Source of the DNA: Balanoglossus misakiensis
Taxonomy: Eukaryota > Hemichordata
Direction: 5' to 3'
NCBI GenBank assembly: GCA_040954595.2
Contig: CM082585.2
Location: 3,224,001-3,288,000, forward strand
Length of the DNA: 64,000 bases
The notes under the pieces are model-generated. The model searched no databases. It was given only the letters and a program-made list of their open reading frames with translations, and was not told the DNA's origin. Both the position numbers and the translations under genes were made by a program. Shown in pieces: positions 58,963 through 64,000 of the stretch. The first letter of the stretch is position 1. Every line of letters starts with the position of its first letter.

Positions 58963-59547
58963 TTAAAGTGCCTATGTCATGCTGTGAAAAGTTTTCATTT
59001 TCCACGTCAAAAGCTCACCTAGGGTACCTGTCTATGCATTGCCTATTGTGTCGGTTCCGAAAAATGTGCGCGAATGCCGGAATTTGCCACCTTTTTTTCA
59101 TGCCTGTGATCAGGGAGCCACTTCGCACTCGAGCCAGGCGAAGGTATTTGCTTATGGACAAACAAGTACACTACATCCTAGTGTACCATTCTGCTAACAG
59201 TAAAGTGTAATTAGCGGTCCATGCATAATTAAGTCCACAGACAAAGACAAGCTATATAAAAAGTGTTCAAAGCAAAGGAAGCCCTTGCCTCACATTACAG
59301 GCAGAGGATTTACGAAGGTGCGAAAGACTATTTGTCCACATCAAGATAAGTCTTCCACTGAACTTCGAAAAGCCGAAAAAACTCGACTGAGTTGGGTTAG
59401 GGGTACACGCCCACCCGCCACTTTTACTTGCCTGTTATCTATGCACAGAGGGCAAAACGCATTGCAAGATAGTAACATACGTTAACGTCAAGACCCAAAA
59501 TAGTGATTTTACGCGTTGTTGTATAGGGCATGACATAGGCACTTTAA
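58963..59547. mobile_element. piggyBac-like MITE, TTAA target site
   Basis: TTAA AGTGCCTATGTCATGC at the left and the exact inverse GCATGACATAGGCACT TTAA at the right, about 585 bp apart. The TTAA duplication plus a perfect TIR of 16 bp fits a non-autonomous piggyBac-type element. There is no transposase ORF. Confidence 0.75.
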
Positions 59548-59549
59548 GC

Positions 59550-61620
59550 TTCCAAAATTCTCATGTTCGAAATAAGTGTGAAATACTTAGTGAGGTTATT
59601 AAAATAATTTTTTTTCAAAAATCATACAGCAGTCATTAACTGAAAGTATTTATTTATTTATTTATTTTTTTATTTATTTATTTTTTTATTTATTTATTTA
59701 TTTATTTATTTGTAAAACACCTTACTAGCCTAAAACTGGTCATTTGCTACTTTTCGACACAGAGCAAAAGCTTTGCTTAGACTGTCGCAACATTTATCAG
59801 TTTGGGTACCAGAATTCACAAGCCGAAATGACAATCACAGCCCAAAATGTTACATCTCAACTTATTTGACGCTAGTTTGCGCGCGCTGGATAGTTTGACA
59901 GATCACAGAGTCGCTTATTTTGATACCAGGGCGCGTAATAAATTTCGTCGACAGACTGCAACATTTAGATGAAAAATGAGAAGATGTATCAAAGGTTAAA
60001 ACATTCTAGGATAATTAGCAAACTCAATTGCCTAGGGGGCCCTAATCAGATGCCGCCAAAAAGGAAAACGATGTGTCCATTGTGACTGGCAATCTGTCAC
60101 TACTTTAACTCTGATGTCTTCTATCTTTGTACTTATATATCGTCCACTGCCTCAGTTTCCAGCCAAGCACAGAATACAGAATTGTTCGTCAGTTATTTTA
60201 TGTTATTGTTGTTGTTTTGTTATTATCGTCTTTATGCATGTGTGCGATGGGGATAGAGAGAAAAGAAATCGTTGAATAATGTCATTTTTTACAGATTATT
60301 ACTACGCACTTAAAGCTCATCTTCGAAACGGTTACAGACATAAGCTACACGCAAACGTATTAGACACGTGTCAGACAGATATAGGAATATGGAATTGAAC
60401 TTTAGGGAACAACACATGCCGTCGTTTGGTTTAAATCAATTGAAATAGTGAAATGTAAGCAAACGAAAGGTTGTCATGTACGGTTTATAGGAATGACTCT
60501 TTCTAACAAGCATCGCGTATCGTGTTCAGTGCTAATATTAACGCTGTAAACGTTAGGGGGCAAATTATAGTTAATACAACAACAGACGGCCCCTATTATT
60601 TTCTTTTTCTTTTTTGTAAAACCCCTGCCTACTCGACTATCATAACAAATCGAAAAGCTTTTGCAAAGAGAAGCATCGCTTGAAAACAACCACGGCAAGT
60701 AACAAGTCCGCAAACGCACCAAAACCCAACGACACTAAACCGTACGATATCCAAATTTTGGCGGAAAGATGTAATAATACGAGCAGATTGTAAACTCTCG
60801 GCGGTGTGATCTCGGGTACAATCAGTACCATTTAGGCGCTCTAATGCATTTGGCCGCCGGTCATTCCCCAACCACATCTCGACAGTTTGCCGATAGTCGT
60901 TGTCATCACTTTGATGAAATAGGTACGTCGGAGTTTTTCTCGCAGGGTTTCGAGTGCATCATCGAACAAGCGACCCCATATGTGAAAGGGCGCCACCAAG
61001 CTCAGATGGAAGGTTTTTTTGGCAAGCATGCACTCTTCAGGTAGAAGTGTGCGTAGGACGAATATTTAAATATTTTCGAGAAACATGGTCTATAAATGCA
61101 TACATTTTACAAGCTTTAGTTAACGTGGCCGCTTGCCAACTTGCTTTGTGAAAATGTATAACCATCACCCACGCTTTGAACAGGTTGACCTCTGTCCATA
61201 TATCTCTTTCTTATCTTCTATGGTGATCGGTGGCAGAGGGAGATATATTGCTCATAGGAGTGTGTTTAGTATACAAGAGAATAGTGCAGTAGCCTTATTT
61301 AAATATTATCAACAATGCACATTGTGAACCCGCCCAAACGTTGGGAATAGTCGACAGCCTTTAAACAGGAACTAAGCGCAAATATTCAACACGGTAAAAC
61401 TAACCTTCGAGATCGTACAGAGAAATATCTTACACACAGTGGAGGGACCATGACTTATATTAGTTTAAACGTTAAAAACTGCCGCAGGCAGTTCGGGTTG
61501 TTTGGCCCGTTATGGAGATGTTGAGTGTTCTTATCGTTTGTTCAAGAATGCCGTCACCTGTGCTTCACTTTTAAATAGCCAGGGTTCAGTAGGGTCAGCT
61601 ACCTAGCCACAGGTAGGGAA
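59550..61620. other. Gene-poor stretch with (TTTA)n
   Basis: A (TTTA)n-rich tract lies at about 59,650-59,712. The remainder has only short frames. No promoter or exon can be defended before the TRIM start. Confidence 0.4.
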
Positions 61621-61631
61621 GGGAAGACAAG

Positions 61632-63120
61632 ATGGCGTCGAATATGTCCGAAGTGAAGCAGCACATGAAGGACGGGCTGCTGTCATGCGCAATCTGTTCC
61701 GAAGTGTACAGGACACCAAAGGTACTGCCCTACAGACGAACTACCAACTGGCGGAACTAGTCGGGTTGCCAAATACAGATTTATGCCCTAACCCAAAATA
61801 TCAGTATGCACAATGTTTTTTTGCAGATTACTCAACTATAACCCAAATCTTTATGATGCCACCTTGGCACCATTGAGGGTTTCGAGAAATCCAAGACGGC
61901 CGCCAAGATGGCCATCAACCATGAAACAATAATTTTGGTAATAGTCGAACTACGTGTCTGCTTTTTTCTCTATTTCTGTTTTCGGGGCCATTGAATCCAT
62001 ATTTAGCATTGGTTGGAAACCAGAAAACCGAGCCCTCCAATTTGGCTGTTTCCGATGACGGTATTTACTATGTCACGGACATCGGCAACGGGCAGATTGT
62101 CGTCTGCGACAAGGACAGCCACCTGCTGAGAACCTTCGGCCAAGACGAGCCCCTCAAACCAGATGGTATCGTGCTGACACGAGACGGGTACTGCCCTACA
62201 GACGAACTACCAACTGGCGGAACTAGTCGGGTTGCCAAATACAGATTTATGCCCTAACCCAAAATATCAGTATGCACAATGTTTTTTTGCAGATTACTCA
62301 ACTATAACCCAAATCTTTATGATGCCACCTTGGCACCATTGAGGGTTTCGAGAAATCCAAGACGGCCGCCAAGATGGCCATCAACCATGAAACAATAATT
62401 TTGGTAATAGTCGAACTACGTGTCTGCTTTTTTCTCTATTTCTGTTTTCGGGGGCCATTGAATCCATATTTAGCATTGGTTGGAAACCAGAAAACCGAGC
62501 CCTCCAATTTGGCTGTTTCCGATGACGGTATTTACTATGTCACGGACATCGGCAACGGGCAGATTGTCGTCTGCGACAAGGACAGCCACCTGCTGAGAAC
62601 CTTCGGCCAAGACGAGCCCCTCAAACCAGATGGTATCGTGCTGACACGAGACGGGTTCGTCGTCATGAGCGATTTGCAGAAGATGGCCACTACCTCAGGA
62701 AGTACACGCTTGACGGGCGACACGTAGCGACGTGCGGAAAAAGTGGCAGCGGCCCCGGGGAGTTCAACTGTCCATCCTCGCTCGCAGGAGTAACCAGTCA
62801 CAACCAGATTCTTGTCTCTGATGGAGCGATAACAATCAAATCCACATTCTGAACACGGATGGACGCTACGTATCTTCGGCAGCAATTTTTTGAGCGGGCC
62901 TGGTGGGATCGAAGAGGATCGGAACGACAACGTGTACGTCTGCGACGACGCCGCCAAAGTTTTGAAGTTCGACAAACGCGGGAAATTTCTGGAGACAGTC
63001 GTTCATGAAGGTGATATTGTTCCTTTCTACGTCGGGGTCAGGAGAAAAAAACGGCGTTCCTGGCAATCAGCGAAGGTTGCAACAACGATGTCAAAGTTGT
63101 CACACTGCAAAGGTGAATGC
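61632..63120 (+). pseudogene. Degraded TRIM/NHL-type gene
   Basis: ATG at 61632 in a GACAAGATGGCG context opens MASNMSEVKQHMKDGLLSCA then ICSEVYRTPKVLP, the start of a RING finger, and then breaks. B-box and coiled-coil sequence is absent. NHL-type beta-propeller sequence follows: SNLAVSDDGIYYVTDIGNGQ (twice), then KSGSGPGEFNCPSSL, ILNTDGRYVSSFG and VYVCDDAAKVLKFDKRGKF. At least three frameshifts are needed, some at A-runs (63,046), so sequencing errors may add to real decay. Family knowledge: RING-NHL proteins act as E3 ligases or RNA-binding repressors; this copy looks unable to encode one. Confidence 0.7.
61721..62656 (+). repeat. 468-bp tandem duplication inside the TRIM/NHL locus
   Basis: Unit 1 (61,721-62,188) and unit 2 (62,189-about 62,656) are nearly identical from GTACTGCCCTACAGACGAAC to CTGACACGAGACGG. 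Each carries an intron-like stretch and one NHL exon. Unit 1 joins the RING start; unit 2 continues into the remaining NHL sequence. Confidence 0.88.
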
Positions 63121-63129
63121 ACGTGAACG

Positions 63130-64000
63130 AGTCGCAATCCCAACTGTCTATCACACTTCATTTGTGGCACTTCATGCAACAGTGTCGCCATTGTTTTTAA
63201 CTTCCAGCTTGCTCTTCTCTTTTGAAGCTTTTTTCCACTATCACATATTGGCTTGGTTCCGGCTTCAAATAGCCACATGATAGACCAGAAGTCTCGTGCC
63301 GGTAACCGCCACACGGAATACTTACGTTACATAAGGGTACAGGACAAGAAACTTGATGACACGTGTACTACACAAGCAAAAGTACTGCAAACAATGTACA
63401 GCCAATGGGTTTCAATGGAAACTAACTGTATGTAATTTGGGCTGTTTTTCAACATTTTTTTCTGCGGTCATTTTATCCCTCTGTCTTTGCCACGTGATGA
63501 CAAACTGTGCATTTTCTGCTTTCTCAACAAATCGTGTATATCTGCAATAGCCATTATTCTTGACACGTGAATCTAAGTTAAGTTCGGACTTAAATTAAAA
63601 TTTGAACAATAAAAAGTCTCCCAGTTTGGCCAAAAATGCCTTATCATGGACGCTGCCGAAGCTTCACATTGAATTCGGGAACTGCTCAAGAAGATGTAGA
63701 CAATCAAGGAAAATTAGATCACGCATTTTGTTCCGCCATTCTTTATTTGTGGCCATCACCTTGAATTATTTTATATCTTTGTTTTCCTGATTAAATATTG
63801 TACTGCTTCATTATAGGCATTGCCTCGATGTTTTACGTTTTTATATATATTTCTTACATCTATTTTACTCAATATAAATACAAATAAACAAATAACTAGT
63901 GTTACTTGAAGTGACAATCTCCACAATAAAAAGGCGTGGTGAAATTATCTCCGATAAATATGTTTAAATCAAAATGTGGAATTTCTGTGCACTCGATGTG
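63130..64000. other. Window end, nothing recognised
   Basis: Only short frames. The A/T content rises towards the end (ATATAAATACAAATAAAC near 63,870). No exon or repeat is supported. Confidence 0.35.

Noticed and set aside
1-64000. CRISPR arrays, rRNA, tRNA or bacterial operons
   Set aside because: No cloverleaf, spacer-repeat pattern or rRNA-like segment was seen; the window is metazoan nuclear DNA.

Overview
The window is animal nuclear DNA. It is AT-rich and intron-rich, full of microsatellites and non-LTR retrotransposon pieces, and it has split genes with GT-AG junctions, a metazoan VWDE-like multidomain gene and a TRIM/NHL-type gene. A marine invertebrate is likely. The Crypton (KIAA1958/DUF3504-like) element and the NHL gene would suit a hemichordate, amphioxus or similar lineage, but the species cannot be fixed from sequence alone.

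Region 1 (1-27.9 kb) is a minus-strand tandem array of a small secreted cysteine-rich protein family that I do not recognise. Eight units (U1-U8) and at least seven broken relics can be seen. Each complete unit has four exons. Exon 1 is a short leader that ends in or just after the start codon. Exon 2 encodes the signal peptide and N-terminal part. Exon 3 is a 90-nt exon with a CxxC and a YHCK-like end. Exon 4 is a terminal exon with an SWVPxKP core and an FYC end. All introns are phase 0. Mature proteins have 8 conserved cysteines, and two copies have 10. The array is shaped by recent duplication (a 2.84-kb unit at 18.7-24.4 kb; a larger repeat linking 1-3.2 kb with 25.4-27.9 kb) and by insertions: a 238-bp tandem repeat element at 3.2-4.5 kb, two head-to-head LINEs at 13.2-17.8 kb and a TIR MITE at 27.05 kb.

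Region 2 (about 29.3-47 kb) holds a 13-exon minus-strand gene resembling the N-terminal half of von Willebrand factor D and EGF domain protein (VWDE). It ends in a transmembrane helix. The reading frame stays continuous through every junction if one 8.1-kb intron uses a GC-AG pair. That intron carries a 1.58-kb tandem repeat and, inside it, an apparently intact Crypton-like tyrosine recombinase element with its empty site preserved in the sister repeat. A LINE fragment sits in a (CATA)n microsatellite just downstream of the transmembrane exon. A Thr/Ser-rich signal-peptide ORF lies upstream at 46.7-47.0 kb.

Region 3 (47-64 kb) is gene-poor. It contains three long foldback repeats (one is the Crypton tail in region 2), a piggyBac-like MITE with TTAA ends, a LINE fragment (55.3-57.4 kb), a lone plus-strand signal-peptide exon (53.84 kb), possible gag-like fragments, and a degraded TRIM/NHL gene with an internal 468-bp tandem duplication (61.6-63.1 kb).

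The least explained item is the secreted family: the start codon at the splice junction, the covarying extra cysteine pair, the in-frame N-terminal repeats and a shared promoter module together suggest a fast-evolving, co-regulated secreted gene cluster.
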